A stretch of DNA of 64,000 nucleotides, taken from positions 1 to 64,000 of the forward strand of contig NZ_MDDS01000011.1 in NCBI RefSeq assembly GCF_001721295.1. The letters run 5' to 3'. A program made the position numbers and the translations under genes. Of the stretch, positions 55,857-64,000 are shown in pieces; position 1 is the stretch's first letter, and each line of letters begins with the position of its first letter. Source of the DNA: Sphingomonas turrisvirgatae (lineage in GTDB: Bacteria > Pseudomonadota > Alphaproteobacteria > Sphingomonadales > Sphingomonadaceae). The notes beneath the pieces were generated by a model. The model did no database searches, was not told the DNA's origin, and saw only the letters and a program-made list of their open reading frames with translations.

Positions 55857-56423
55857 TTGATGGGCAGTTGGGCGTTCCGGTCCGAGGAGGCGCTCGCAAC
55901 GCTCGTGCTGGATCGATTGGGCAGGGTCGCCGACCGGGTGTTGATCGGCGGCCTAGGCATGGGCTTCACCCTCGCCGCGGCGCGTTCCGGATTGCCGGCG
56001 AGCTCAGCGATCGTCGTGGCGGAACTCGTGCCGCAAGTCGTCGCCTGGGCACAAGGGCCGCTCGCACACATTGTCGGCAATTCACTGTCCGACCCGCGCG
56101 TCAGTGTCGAGCTACGCGACGTTCACGACGTCATTGTCGAGCAGCCGGGGGGATACGATGCGATCCTGCTGGACGTGGATAATGGCCCTGATGGCCTGAT
56201 CCATGTTTCAAACGAGCGATTGTACAGCGCCTGGGGATTGCGGGCAGCGCGGACCGCCCTGCGCGTCGGCGGCATTCTCGCGATCTGGTCTGCATATCCC
56301 GATGACGAATTCGCCGAGCGGCTGCGCGAGGCCGGGTTCGCGGTCGAGGAACTGGTGATCGATAGCGGTGGCCATGCCGACGACCCGCCGCACGTGATAT
56401 GGCTCTCCAGACGCATAGATTGA
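55857..56423 (+). CDS. Spermidine synthase-like methyltransferase-fold protein, start unclear
   Basis: The protein has a Rossmann-like core: VLIGGLGMGFTLAAARSGLP, VVAELVPQVVAWAQGPLAHI, DAILLDVDNGPDGLIHVSNERLYS and GGILAIWSAYPDDEFAERL. This matches spermidine-synthase-like proteins of unknown substrate. The first legal start is TTG 55857 or ATG 55860. However, protein-like sequence continues in frame upstream (LIDTATIPGGGGRLHLVRHE, then EDYEILYGDEQL, from about 55764), where such proteins normally begin. No ATG, GTG or TTG occurs in that frame back to the stop near 55629. The gene may use a rare start codon or have lost its start. Confidence 0.78.
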   Translation: MMGSWAFRSEEALATLVLDRLGRVADRVLIGGLGMGFTLAAARSGLPASSAIVVAELVPQVVAWAQGPLAHIVGNSLSDPRVSVELRDVHDVIVEQPGGYDAILLDVDNGPDGLIHVSNERLYSAWGLRAARTALRVGGILAIWSAYPDDEFAERLREAGFAVEELVIDSGGHADDPPHVIWLSRRID

Positions 56424-56700
56424 TGCGCTGCCTGGTCACAGGTCAGGATCGTCCTGCCGGCACCGGCGCCGACAAGTTCGATCCGCGGCTTGGCGACCGT
56501 CAGCTTTTCCTGCCATGTGCCGGCCGGCACGGCGATCCGCCAAGGCCGTCCGGCATCCGCAGGCGCGCGCCGTTGATCGCGGCGTGCACACTGGCGTAGC
56601 CGTCCTTACCCACACGCGCGTCGACGCGCGGCACGGGCACGGCGGCCGCCGTCACTGCTGCGCCCAGGCCGGCAAGCATCCGGCGGCGCGATCAGCTCAT
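56424..56700 (-). pseudogene. Pectinesterase N-terminal remnant
   Basis: The minus strand starts with ATG overlapping the SGNH hydrolase stop (ATGA at 56700-56697), then hits TGA at codon 3. It continues SRRRMLAGLGAAVTAAAVPV (Tat-like leader) and VGKDGYASVHAAING. A two-base excess in the GCGCGC run near 56563-56571 shifts the frame. After correction it reads APADAGRPWRIAVPAGTWQE, KLTVAKPRIELVGAGAGRTI and LTCDQAA, a typical pectinesterase N-terminus. Sequence then ends at the convergent spermidine-synthase-like gene, so the catalytic part is missing. The gene was probably co-transcribed with the SGNH esterase and lost by deletion. Confidence 0.75.
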
Positions 56701-57548
56701 TTCATCAGCCGCCAAACCGTCGACCGAATGGCGTCAGACCACATCGCATAGCCGGCGGGGCCAGGGTGCAGACCGTCGACCATGGCACCGTCCCTCAACT
56801 TGCCCTCGCCATCGAGAAACGCCGAAGCGATGTCGAGATAATGGACCGATGTGCCATCAGCCAGCTTGGCGAGTTCTGCGTTGATTTCGCGAATTGCCGC
56901 ACGCGCCGGCGAGGCGGGATCCGCGCCGCGCGGGAAGACGCCGAGCAAGAGCACCTTCGCCTGCGGCTGGCGCTTGCGAAACTCCGCGACAATCGCGGCA
57001 TTGCCGGCCGCAATATCGGCATTGGCATTCCGGCCGATGTTGTTGGTGCCCAGCATCAATATGATCAGCTTCGCCTGAAATCCGGCCAACTCGCCGTTGC
57101 GCATGCGCCACAGCACATCCTGCGTGGTGTCGCCCGATATGCCGAAGTTGGCAGCTTTAAGCGGCGCGAAGTCGCGCATCCAGACGTCGCGACCACGGCC
57201 GGCGCGGCCAAAGAAATCGGTGATCGAATCTCCCACGAACAGCAAGTCGATGTTGCCGCGCCGTGCCACCTCGAGGAAACATTCATGCTTTGGCATTGCC
57301 CCCGGGCGGATCGGCAGGGCCTGCGTCGCCGGCGGCAGCGCCGGCCGGGGCTGCGCCTGGCGCGCTCGATAGGCGGCAATCTGCTCGGTCGTGAGCGGCG
57401 GTGGAACCGGCGAGGCGCAGGCTGGGACGCTATCGGGAGAGACATGCGGTCCCGGTGCTGTCGCAGGTGTCTGTTGCGCTGCCTGGCCGAAGGCGGACGC
57501 CGCCACCGCCACACAGCTTGCGATCGCCACCCAGAAACACAGTCTCAT
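56697..57548 (-). CDS. Secreted SGNH/GDSL-family esterase
   Basis: 283 residues with a signal peptide (CVAVAASAFGQA) and a long Pro/Ala-rich linker to about residue 85. SGNH blocks are complete: LLFVGDSITDFFG with nucleophile Ser108, NFGISGDTTQDVLWRM (block II Gly), LMLGTNNIGRNANAD (block III Asn) and MVDGLHPGPAGYAMW with Asp and His. The type resembles PAF-acetylhydrolase-like GDSL enzymes, many of which deacetylate sugars. Sitting between a TonB receptor and a pectinesterase remnant, a pectin or oligosaccharide deacetylase is the best guess. Confidence 0.88.
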   Translation of the reverse strand: MRLCFWVAIASCVAVAASAFGQAAQQTPATAPGPHVSPDSVPACASPVPPPLTTEQIAAYRARQAQPRPALPPATQALPIRPGAMPKHECFLEVARRGNIDLLFVGDSITDFFGRAGRGRDVWMRDFAPLKAANFGISGDTTQDVLWRMRNGELAGFQAKLIILMLGTNNIGRNANADIAAGNAAIVAEFRKRQPQAKVLLLGVFPRGADPASPARAAIREINAELAKLADGTSVHYLDIASAFLDGEGKLRDGAMVDGLHPGPAGYAMWSDAIRSTVWRLMK

Positions 57549-57562
57549 CGGCTGCTTACCCC

Positions 57563-57595
57563 AAAAATGTGGCGGCCGGGCACACGCCCGACCGC
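57563..57595 (-). terminator. Terminator-like hairpin between TonB receptor and esterase genes
   Basis: On the minus strand, GCGGTCGGGC (57595-57586), loop GTGT, GCCCGGCCGC (57581-57572; nine pairs and one mismatch) is followed by CACATTTTT, with five T at 57567-57563. It lies just after the receptor stop and before the esterase start. It may end or attenuate the receptor transcript so that the downstream genes are expressed at lower level. Confidence 0.55.
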
Positions 57596-57602
57596 CCGGT
57601 CA

Positions 57603-60600
57603 TCAGAAGGTCCCGCGCACGCCGAAGAAGATCTGCCGGCCGCTCGAGGCGTATTGCGTGATGATCTCCGAATCCGCCAGGCTGAAGCGATTGGAGGTCT
57701 GGTTGGTGAGGTTGAGCGCTTCCAGCGTCAGCGAGATGCCCGGCATGATCCGATAGCTGAACGAGGCGTCCACGTTAAGCGTCGGCTCACTCCCGGCGAA
57801 ATCGTTGATCAGCGGAGTCAGGCAGTAGCCCGGCTGGCACGTGCCCGACTGCAGCGGGTAGACGGTATAGTATTTCGCCCGATATGCGCCCGACACGCGC
57901 CCCGAAAACTTGGGGGTTTCGTAATAGATCGTCGCGTTGACCGAGTGCGGAGAAGCGCCGAGGAACGGGGCGTCACCCGTCAATTGCGGGCGACCCGCAC
58001 CGCCGGTGTCGATGATGTAGGTCAGTTTGGAATCGATATAGGTATAGTTGGCCTGCAGGCCGAAGTTCTTGAGGAATCCGGGCAGGAACGAGAGGTTCTG
58101 CTGATAGCTGATCTCGATGCCGCGGATATAGCCGCCGGGCGCGTCGCGCGGCTGGCTGAAGCTGAACGGATTGTCCCCGTCGAGATAGGCGCGTTGCGCA
58201 TCGCCCGCCGGCGTGTTGGCGGTGATGCTGGCACGAAGCGTCTCGACCACGTTCGAGTCGAACAGCTCGCTCAACCGCCCTTCGGCAAGGACACGCTGCG
58301 GGAAACTTGCAATATCCTTGTTGAATGCGCCGAACGACAACAAGCCGCCGGGCGCAAAATACCATTCCGCACTGAAGTCGAGATTGGTCGCGCGGAACGG
58401 ATTGAGGCGGGGATTTCCGCTCGAGATCGAGCCGCCCGTCGTGGCACCGGCAACGCCGGGCACGCTGAAGCTGGTGATGCCGGGCGCCAGCTGGCTGAGC
58501 GATGGCCGTGCCATCACCTTGGCCGCACCGAACCGGACGAGCAGATTGCGATCGAGTTCGAATACGGCGTTGAGCGAGGGCAACCAGTCGTCATAGCTGT
58601 TGGTGTTGGTGATCGGCGCGCCGGTGGTCGTGAACCCTTCCGCCGTCACTTCGGTATGTGCAAAGCGCAGGCCGACGTTGCCGCGTACCGGGATGCCCAG
58701 CAGACTGCGGTCATAGTCATACTGGATGTACCCGCCGGTGTCCTTTTCCTGGATGGCATAGTTCAGACCGAGGTTGTTCGACGAGCCGCCCGCGGTGAGC
58801 CGGTAGTCGCCGAACTTGTTGACGCAATTGCAGTCGAAATCGAACACGGCGGCCATCTTGCGATTGTCGGGCGCCCAGAAGCTGGTGGTCGTTCCGGCAG
58901 GGACCTTGAGGCCCTGGCCCCAGTTGATCACGCGGCCGGTCGCTGCAACCGTGCTTCCCCCTTCAAGCAAGGTAGGCGACACCGCCTCTTGCGAGGCACG
59001 ACGCAATTCCTGCGTCTCGAAACCGAATTCGCGGCGCGAGAAGCCGATCTTGATCTGATCGTTGTCGAGCGCGTTCCAGTTGAGGTCGAAACGCCCGTTC
59101 TTGAAGTCGTTCCGGGTATGACGCGCCTGGACGCGCAGGACCGAGAAGCCCTTGATCGTGTCCCAGTTGGCCGGATCGGCCGCATTGAAGCCGAAGTCCA
59201 GCAGCGGCATGCCGGTCGCGTTGCGCTCGTCATAAATGAAATAGCCGTTGCCGGGCGTCCCCTGACCGCTGTCGAGGCGGATGAGATCGGACAGCAGGCC
59301 AAGGCTGTTGTTGACCGATTCGGAATAGCCGACGACGACGGTAAGCTTCAGCCGGTCCGTAACGTCCTGTTCCAGCGTGCCTGACAACTGCTTGAACTTG
59401 GTCGTGTAGACATTGCCGTCATTGGCCGAGCGATAGTCGATGTTGCCGAGCTTCAGATAGTCGGCCCATGGCTGGTTCGCATTGCTGTTGTTGACATGCG
59501 CTTCTAGCACGCGGGTCGACGGTTTGCCGACCAGTGCATCGATCAACGCGAGCTGATTGGCCGTGGGAATATAGCCGACAGACGCCGGGTTATTATAATA
59601 ATCAAAGCCGTTGAGATTGTACGGGTTCGTGCTGTTGGCAAAGCCCGGCAGCACTGCGCCGGTCCCTTCCGACCCCTGACAGGCAATCACAACACCACCG
59701 GCGCCGCTCGTCGCGCACGAACTGTACAAGGCCGCCGAGCCGGTTGCGGCAGTGTTATAGGCAGCAGTGGTGTTGTTGAAGCGATTGAGCCCGATCGTCG
59801 AGATCTGGTAATAATCCGACCGATTCTGGAAGCGCGAATAGACGCCGTCAACGCTGATCAGCGTGCGATCGCTCGGCTGCCACTGGAACGAGGCGGTCAG
59901 ACCGAGGCGCTCTTGCTCCAGCTCCTGCCGACTGAGCCCTGGCAGCGTCGGCGTGATTACCGTCGATCCGGGCGTCGTCTGGGTCGTCGTGCCATTGGCG
60001 AATTGGCGGATCGCGCCGCCATTGGGATAGAGCAGCGCATAGGCGGCGGGATCCGAACCCCGCTGCGCATCACAGGCTGCCTGGCGGGTAATATTGATAC
60101 CCGGAATGACGCCACCCAGATTGGGCGCGGTCGCCGTCCCGCCATTGCAGACAGCGGTCGAAGGGGCGGCAAAGCCTTCACGTTGGGGAATGCCGGCGAC
60201 CGGGGAGCCAGCGGTGAGCGTCGGCGTGGCGAAGGGTCGCGAATAGGCATAGTCGTAGGACGCGACCGTTCGGCTGTAGCTGTCGATGGTACGCTCGGAC
60301 TTGCTCCATGCGCCTGAGACGGTGAGGCCCATCTGGCCGATGCCGGTGTTCCATTTGCCGGACACGAGGCCCGCGAGGCGCGGCGAAACCTTCCCGCCAT
60401 TTTCGAAATAGGCACCCTGCGCCGACAGGCCGAGGGTCAAGTCCTTCTTGTAGCTCAGCGGCCGGCCGGTGACGAGGTCGACCGTTGCACCGAGCGAGCC
60501 TTCATCGACCTCGGCCGATGCCGTCTTGCGAACGGTCAGCGAGTTGAACAGCTCGGACGCAAAGGCATTGAAGTCGAAGCCGCGCGAGCGATTGGGGGTG

Positions 60601-61031
60601 CTGCCGGAATCGTTGCTGCCCGATGTCGAAAGCGCCTCCAGGCCGTTCAGCCGGACGCGCGTGAAGTCGGGGCCGAGCCCGCGCACGGTAATCGTGCGCC
60701 CCTCGCCATTGTCGCGGTCGATTGTGACGCCGGGCAGGCGCTGCAGCGATTCCGCAAGATTGGCATCGGGAAAGTCCGCGATATCCTCGGCATTGATCGT
60801 GTCGATGATCTCGTTCGAACGCCGCTTCTGCTCGATCGCGCTTTCCAGCGCCGCGCGATAACCCGACACCACGATCTCGTCCGCAACGGTTTCCCCTTCG
60901 GCGGGCGGGCTCGTCGGCGGCGTGGTCTGGGCAAGTGCCGCGCCATGCGCCAGCGTCAACCCGCCCAGGACCAACGCGATGTGCGATGCGCCGCGCAGCA
61001 GTTGATCGGGCCTGTTTCGGTTGCTCATCAT
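57603..61031 (-). CDS. TonB-dependent receptor of the pectin-type locus
   Basis: 1142 residues from ATG 61031, with GGGAGGAAG upstream. A signal peptide (HIALVLGGLTLAHGAALAQ) is followed by a TonB-box-like DEIVVSGYRAALESAIEQKR and a plug with DIADFPDANLAESLQRLPGVTIDRDNGEGR and RGLGPDFTRVRLNGLEAL. A very long barrel ends in SSGRQIFFGVRGTF. The IADFPDANLAESLQR plug is typical of large sphingomonad and xanthomonad carbohydrate receptors. Extracellular loops contain extra Cys (CATSGAGGVVIAC, CQPGYC). It would import oligosaccharides, here likely oligogalacturonates given the neighbouring lyase. Confidence 0.94.
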   Translation of the reverse strand: MMSNRNRPDQLLRGASHIALVLGGLTLAHGAALAQTTPPTSPPAEGETVADEIVVSGYRAALESAIEQKRRSNEIIDTINAEDIADFPDANLAESLQRLPGVTIDRDNGEGRTITVRGLGPDFTRVRLNGLEALSTSGSNDSGSTPNRSRGFDFNAFASELFNSLTVRKTASAEVDEGSLGATVDLVTGRPLSYKKDLTLGLSAQGAYFENGGKVSPRLAGLVSGKWNTGIGQMGLTVSGAWSKSERTIDSYSRTVASYDYAYSRPFATPTLTAGSPVAGIPQREGFAAPSTAVCNGGTATAPNLGGVIPGINITRQAACDAQRGSDPAAYALLYPNGGAIRQFANGTTTQTTPGSTVITPTLPGLSRQELEQERLGLTASFQWQPSDRTLISVDGVYSRFQNRSDYYQISTIGLNRFNNTTAAYNTAATGSAALYSSCATSGAGGVVIACQGSEGTGAVLPGFANSTNPYNLNGFDYYNNPASVGYIPTANQLALIDALVGKPSTRVLEAHVNNSNANQPWADYLKLGNIDYRSANDGNVYTTKFKQLSGTLEQDVTDRLKLTVVVGYSESVNNSLGLLSDLIRLDSGQGTPGNGYFIYDERNATGMPLLDFGFNAADPANWDTIKGFSVLRVQARHTRNDFKNGRFDLNWNALDNDQIKIGFSRREFGFETQELRRASQEAVSPTLLEGGSTVAATGRVINWGQGLKVPAGTTTSFWAPDNRKMAAVFDFDCNCVNKFGDYRLTAGGSSNNLGLNYAIQEKDTGGYIQYDYDRSLLGIPVRGNVGLRFAHTEVTAEGFTTTGAPITNTNSYDDWLPSLNAVFELDRNLLVRFGAAKVMARPSLSQLAPGITSFSVPGVAGATTGGSISSGNPRLNPFRATNLDFSAEWYFAPGGLLSFGAFNKDIASFPQRVLAEGRLSELFDSNVVETLRASITANTPAGDAQRAYLDGDNPFSFSQPRDAPGGYIRGIEISYQQNLSFLPGFLKNFGLQANYTYIDSKLTYIIDTGGAGRPQLTGDAPFLGASPHSVNATIYYETPKFSGRVSGAYRAKYYTVYPLQSGTCQPGYCLTPLINDFAGSEPTLNVDASFSYRIMPGISLTLEALNLTNQTSNRFSLADSEIITQYASSGRQIFFGVRGTF

Positions 61032-61046
61032 CTTCCTCCCCTAATT

Positions 61047-61059
61047 CCAATTCGATTGG
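61047..61059. promoter_or_regulatory. Palindrome upstream of the second TonB receptor
   Basis: CCAATTCGATTGG has perfect 5-base inverted arms (CCAAT/ATTGG) around TCG and lies 16 bases upstream of the receptor start, adjoining its GGGGAGG. Its position overlapping the translation-initiation region suits a repressor operator, but no matching regulator is seen in the window. Confidence 0.35.
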
Positions 61060-61090
61060 TGGCGCGCTGGCCTGTCTTCGTCGCGACGTA

Positions 61091-63334
61091 TCAAGGATGC
61101 TGCCTGCGCCAGCCGGCATAGCGATCCAGCACCGTGCGCCCCCAGTCGCCGTACCAGGCGTAACCGCCCCGCCGCTCCTGCTCGACTTCCGCCAGCGCGT
61201 GACGGATGATCCCGTCGCGCCCGACGAAGATCGGACGATTGGTGCCGATCTGGTAATAGCGCGCCCAGACCGGTGGCGCGGACGGGTCGCGATGCACGAT
61301 GCGATCACGCCCGGTATGCTCGACGCGGATCCCGGTGATCGCGACCGCCCGGTACCAGGCGGCACCGGCGTGGATTGCCCGCTTGATGGCGTCGCCAGGC
61401 CGTTCAATGCTCATCAGCAGCAGCAGGACGTTGGCGCTTTCCCCACCGCTGATCGCAACCGGCTCGAACTTGCGCGCGCCGCGTGGCTCGAGCGTCTTCT
61501 CGTCATATTGCTGTGCCCAGGCGGTCAGCGTGCCGCCGGCCCTGATCTGGGTCTTGAGGATGAAGTCGATCCCGCGGTCGAACGCAGTCTGCGCCGCCCT
61601 GCGCCGTTCGGCCGGCAACACCTTGAACTCGGGCCGCGTCGCAACATCGCGGAGCAGCTCGAGCAGGTCGACCATCTCATCGTCGTTGAACGTAGCCTGA
61701 TGGTCATAGGGCGTGTTGAAGGTCGGCCAGCTGTGCGGAAAGCCGCCGGTCGGATATTGTGCGCCCAGGATATAGCCAAGGCCGCGGTCGATCGCGGGCA
61801 CGAAACGCGTATCGGACCTTGCAGCCTGCGCGCGAGCCAGGAACCGCATCTCGTTTACCGTCGCCTTGATCAGCGCGGCGCGGCTGCCCCATGGACCGGT
61901 GGCGCCGCCCGCTGCGTCCCGGTGTTGGGCGGTCGTGTTCATCAGCGGCCACCCGCCGCTGCCCGGATCCTGCCACGACAGGATATTATCGGCGATCCGT
62001 CGCGCCTCGTCACTGGCGAACCAGCCTTGCGGCTTGTCGGCAAGCGCAGGCCACCACGCGCTGGGGCGCAGCAGATTGGCTTTCATCGCGGCATTGCGCG
62101 CGACCAGCACCGGGTCGCCGAACTGGCGCGCCATGAAATCGCTCATCGCGGCCAGGTCTTCGGGCAGCAGCTTGTGCCCGCCCTTGTGCGTGAACACCGC
62201 AAGATCCGCTTGCGCGCCATAGAGCGCATAGGCCGGGCGCGCCGCCTCTGCCGCAGCGCTCTCGCCCTTCCAGTCCGACCATGTATCCTCGTCGCCATTG
62301 ACGAGCAGCATCGGCCGCGGCGCGACGAGCGCGAGCAGCATATGCGCGTCGACCGGCAGGTTCGCGACATCGGCGGCATAGCTGAAATAGCGTGGCGCGA
62401 ACCAATAGTGAAAACGGCTCGGGCTGGCGATGTCGGCGATCGTCTCACCGAAATCGCGCCGGCTGATCGCGGCACCGCTTTCGCCGGAAATTACCGGCAT
62501 CACCAATGCAAAGCGCGGGTCCTGCGCCGCCGCCCAGAGCGCCGTCTTGCCAAGCCGCGAAGCGCCCGACAGCGCGATCTTTCCACCATCGACGCCGGGG
62601 TCGGCCTGAAGCCAGTCGAGGATCCGGCTGAGGCCCCAGCTCCACGCGCCGATGGCGCCCCATTCATCGGGCCGGCGCGGATCGTTCACGCCGCCCAGAT
62701 GCTTGCGCACGCCAAAGGCTGCGCCACCCGCAAAATCGGGTTCGATATCGCCATAATAGACGTGCGCGACGCCATAGCCCTTTTCCAGAAAGGGCCGCGC
62801 ATCGAAGCCGGCGAGCAAGGTCGCCTTGCGATCCGGTACGCGCACCTTGTTGCGCACGTCCCAGGCCATGCCCTCGTCGATGCCCGGCTCGTCGAACACC
62901 AGCACATTGGGCGAAAAGCCGATGTGGAGCAGCACCGGCACCCGCGTCGTCGCCTTGGCCGGCAGATAGCGCACGACGCGAATCTTCACCGCGTCGGCGC
63001 CTCCGCCGAGGACGAGCCGCACTTGGCTGCGCTTCGCCAGTCCGCCAAGACCCACGCCGTCGCGCTCGATTGTTTCCACGCGCGGCCGGGCAGCAACTGA
63101 CGGGGTGCGCCCGAACTGGTTCGCGGCAAACAGCTCGAGCAGCTCCGGCCGGCGGCGCGATTCCCACACAGCCTTGTCGCGAACTTGGGTGCCGTCTTGC
63201 AGGCGCAGCAGCTCGGGCAACACATAGCTCCCGACGCTGGCCTCGTCGACGTTCGGCTTGCGCGCCGGCGTTTGCGCCAGCGCCGTGGTGGCGGCGGCCA
63301 AAGCGGCAATCCCGATCAGTATCCTGCCGTGCAT
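61091..63334 (-). CDS. Fusion of CE15-like glucuronoyl esterase and PL10-like pectate lyase
   Basis: ATG 63334 begins a signal peptide (ILIGIAALAAATTALA); the product is 747 residues. Residues about 25-410 are a CE15-type alpha/beta hydrolase: GAWSWGLSRILDWL, nucleophile Ser259 in LSGASRLGKTALWAAAQDPRF, Glu285 in ISGESGAAISRRDFGETI and His387 in HKGGHKLLPED. Residues about 430-745 match PL10 pectate lyases: ADNILSWQDPGSGGWP, YPTGGFPHSWP, NDDEMVDLLELLRD, GGTLTAWAQQYDEKTLEPRGARKFEPVAISGGES and RDPSAPPVWARYYQIGTNRP. The enzyme could remove an ester from uronic acid and then cleave polygalacturonate by beta-elimination. CE8-PL10 pairs are the fusion I know; CE15-PL10 looks unusual. Confidence 0.87.
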   Translation of the reverse strand: MHGRILIGIAALAAATTALAQTPARKPNVDEASVGSYVLPELLRLQDGTQVRDKAVWESRRRPELLELFAANQFGRTPSVAARPRVETIERDGVGLGGLAKRSQVRLVLGGGADAVKIRVVRYLPAKATTRVPVLLHIGFSPNVLVFDEPGIDEGMAWDVRNKVRVPDRKATLLAGFDARPFLEKGYGVAHVYYGDIEPDFAGGAAFGVRKHLGGVNDPRRPDEWGAIGAWSWGLSRILDWLQADPGVDGGKIALSGASRLGKTALWAAAQDPRFALVMPVISGESGAAISRRDFGETIADIASPSRFHYWFAPRYFSYAADVANLPVDAHMLLALVAPRPMLLVNGDEDTWSDWKGESAAAEAARPAYALYGAQADLAVFTHKGGHKLLPEDLAAMSDFMARQFGDPVLVARNAAMKANLLRPSAWWPALADKPQGWFASDEARRIADNILSWQDPGSGGWPLMNTTAQHRDAAGGATGPWGSRAALIKATVNEMRFLARAQAARSDTRFVPAIDRGLGYILGAQYPTGGFPHSWPTFNTPYDHQATFNDDEMVDLLELLRDVATRPEFKVLPAERRRAAQTAFDRGIDFILKTQIRAGGTLTAWAQQYDEKTLEPRGARKFEPVAISGGESANVLLLLMSIERPGDAIKRAIHAGAAWYRAVAITGIRVEHTGRDRIVHRDPSAPPVWARYYQIGTNRPIFVGRDGIIRHALAEVEQERRGGYAWYGDWGRTVLDRYAGWRRQHP

Positions 63335-63339
63335 GTCGC

Positions 63340-64000
63340 TCAGGTCCCTGGCTGGCGGTAGGGAATGGTGTCGATGAAGCGGCGTTCCGCCCCACGCGGA
63401 TCGTTCGCGATCCGGGACACACGGTCGAACAGCATCGTCTCCCGCCGGGCGAGGCTGTAGGTCGGCCAGCGCGGCAGCGCGGCGGTGTTCGGGTCGCCGG
63501 TTCGGGCAAAGGCAAGCAGGCTGTCGCTGACCCTGGCGGCAAGCGCATGCGCCTCGGCCCCGCCGCCCGTGATCGCGCTGGCGATCGCGACATTGTCGAA
63601 CACGAACGGAATGTCGAGAATATGGGGGGCGCGCCACTTGCCGCCCGCGACGGGGCTTGGCCAATCCCACTGATAGACCCAGGTCCGCGTTGCCGCGATC
63701 GGCTCGGCCGCGCGCCTGCTCGCTACCAGCAGCTGCGCGCGCCACGAACGGATCACGCTGCTTGCGGCAAAGAAGATATCGCTGGGGCTGTAATCGGGAT
63801 AAAGCTTGCGCCACAGCGCGACGACGGTTTCGGGCTTCTGCGCTCCGAGATAGGATTTGAGGTGGCGCTCGATCTTGCCCGGCAGCTGTTCCCAGCTGAG
63901 CGCGAATGTCTCCGGGTCGCCCGCGCCGATCAGCGTCGTCGTCTCCTCGCGCGTATTGCCCATGACCAGTGGAATCTCGCGGGAGAGCGTGGCGTCGGGC
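63340..64000 (-). CDS. Type B carboxylesterase, N-terminal part outside the window
   Basis: The C-terminal 220 or so residues of a carboxylesterase/lipase run off the right edge. Visible family features are MGNTREETTTLIGAGDP, the LYPDYSPSDIFFAASSVIRSWRAQLLVASRRA helix region, the catalytic His region YQWDWPSP...WRAPHILDIPFVFDN (His in RAPHILDIPFVF) and the closing FARTGDPNTAALPRWPTYSLARRETMLFD. The nucleophile lies beyond the window. It ends five bases before the CE15-PL10 fusion start, so it belongs to the same transcript and probably removes acyl groups from pectin fragments. Confidence 0.85.
   Translation of the reverse strand, partial: PDATLSREIPLVMGNTREETTTLIGAGDPETFALSWEQLPGKIERHLKSYLGAQKPETVVALWRKLYPDYSPSDIFFAASSVIRSWRAQLLVASRRAAEPIAATRTWVYQWDWPSPVAGGKWRAPHILDIPFVFDNVAIASAITGGGAEAHALAARVSDSLLAFARTGDPNTAALPRWPTYSLARRETMLFDRVSRIANDPRGAERRFIDTIPYRQPGT

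Noticed and set aside
56766..59384. 872-residue open frame on the plus strand
   Set aside because: Antisense to the SGNH esterase and the second TonB receptor, both with clear motifs; a codon-bias artefact of GC-rich DNA.
60935..63100. 721-residue open frame on the plus strand
   Set aside because: Antisense to the receptor start and the CE15-PL10 fusion; no recognisable domain.

Overview
The window looks like high-GC sphingomonad (alphaproteobacterial) DNA. Evidence includes TonB-dependent receptors without SusD partners, a LOV-domain histidine kinase, FixLJ-like regulators, a bacterial alternative oxidase and Sphingomonas-type carbohydrate genes. Almost every gene has several long antisense shadow frames; I ignored those.

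Layout. (1) 26-640: a tRNA-Leu(CAG), immediately followed by a tyrosine integrase broken by one frameshift. (2) 1.7-13.1 kb: small membrane and secreted proteins, a LytS/LytTR two-component pair with an alpha/beta hydrolase, a lipoprotein, a DUF3592-like protein, an ankyrin protein and two hybrid histidine kinases, one with a LOV photosensor. (3) 13.6-39.6 kb: a dense polysaccharide-utilisation locus. It holds five S1-type sulfatases (one frameshifted), a formylglycine-generating enzyme, a TonB receptor, two clan GH-A-like glycosidases, two GH43-like proteins, an SGLT-type symporter, a GntR regulator and a complete De Ley-Doudoroff galactose pathway: mutarotase, galactose dehydrogenase, lactonase, dehydratase, KDGal kinase and KDPGal aldolase. 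The inferred job is import, desulfation and catabolism of a sulfated galactose-rich glycan. (4) 39.97-40.51 kb: a decayed second copy of the tRNA 3' end and the integrase start. Segments 94-640 and 39972-40512 form a direct repeat, so the 40 kb between them reads as a tRNA-targeted genomic island with the glycan locus as cargo.

(5) 40.5-56.4 kb: a stress and respiration region. It has an ECF41-type sigma factor with two AhpD/CMD-like proteins and a perfectly placed divergent pair of ECF41-type promoters; an alternative oxidase-globin operon divergent from a FixL/FixJ pair with the heme ligand conserved; a 2OG-Fe(II) oxygenase; glutathione-dependent formaldehyde dehydrogenase; a PHB-depolymerase-like esterase; a transglutaminase; an MreB paralogue; several small proteins; and a cold-shock protein. 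(6) 56.4-64.0 kb: part of a second glycan locus, apparently for pectin. It has a TonB receptor, an SGNH esterase, a decayed pectinesterase, a CE15-like esterase fused to a PL10-like pectate lyase, and a carboxylesterase cut by the window edge.

The most notable observations are the self-contained sulfated-galactan island, an AT-rich TTATATGAT-like motif upstream of five of its transcription units, the CE15-PL10 fusion, and the exact ECF41 promoter pair. Function calls rest on motifs read by eye; no database search was run.
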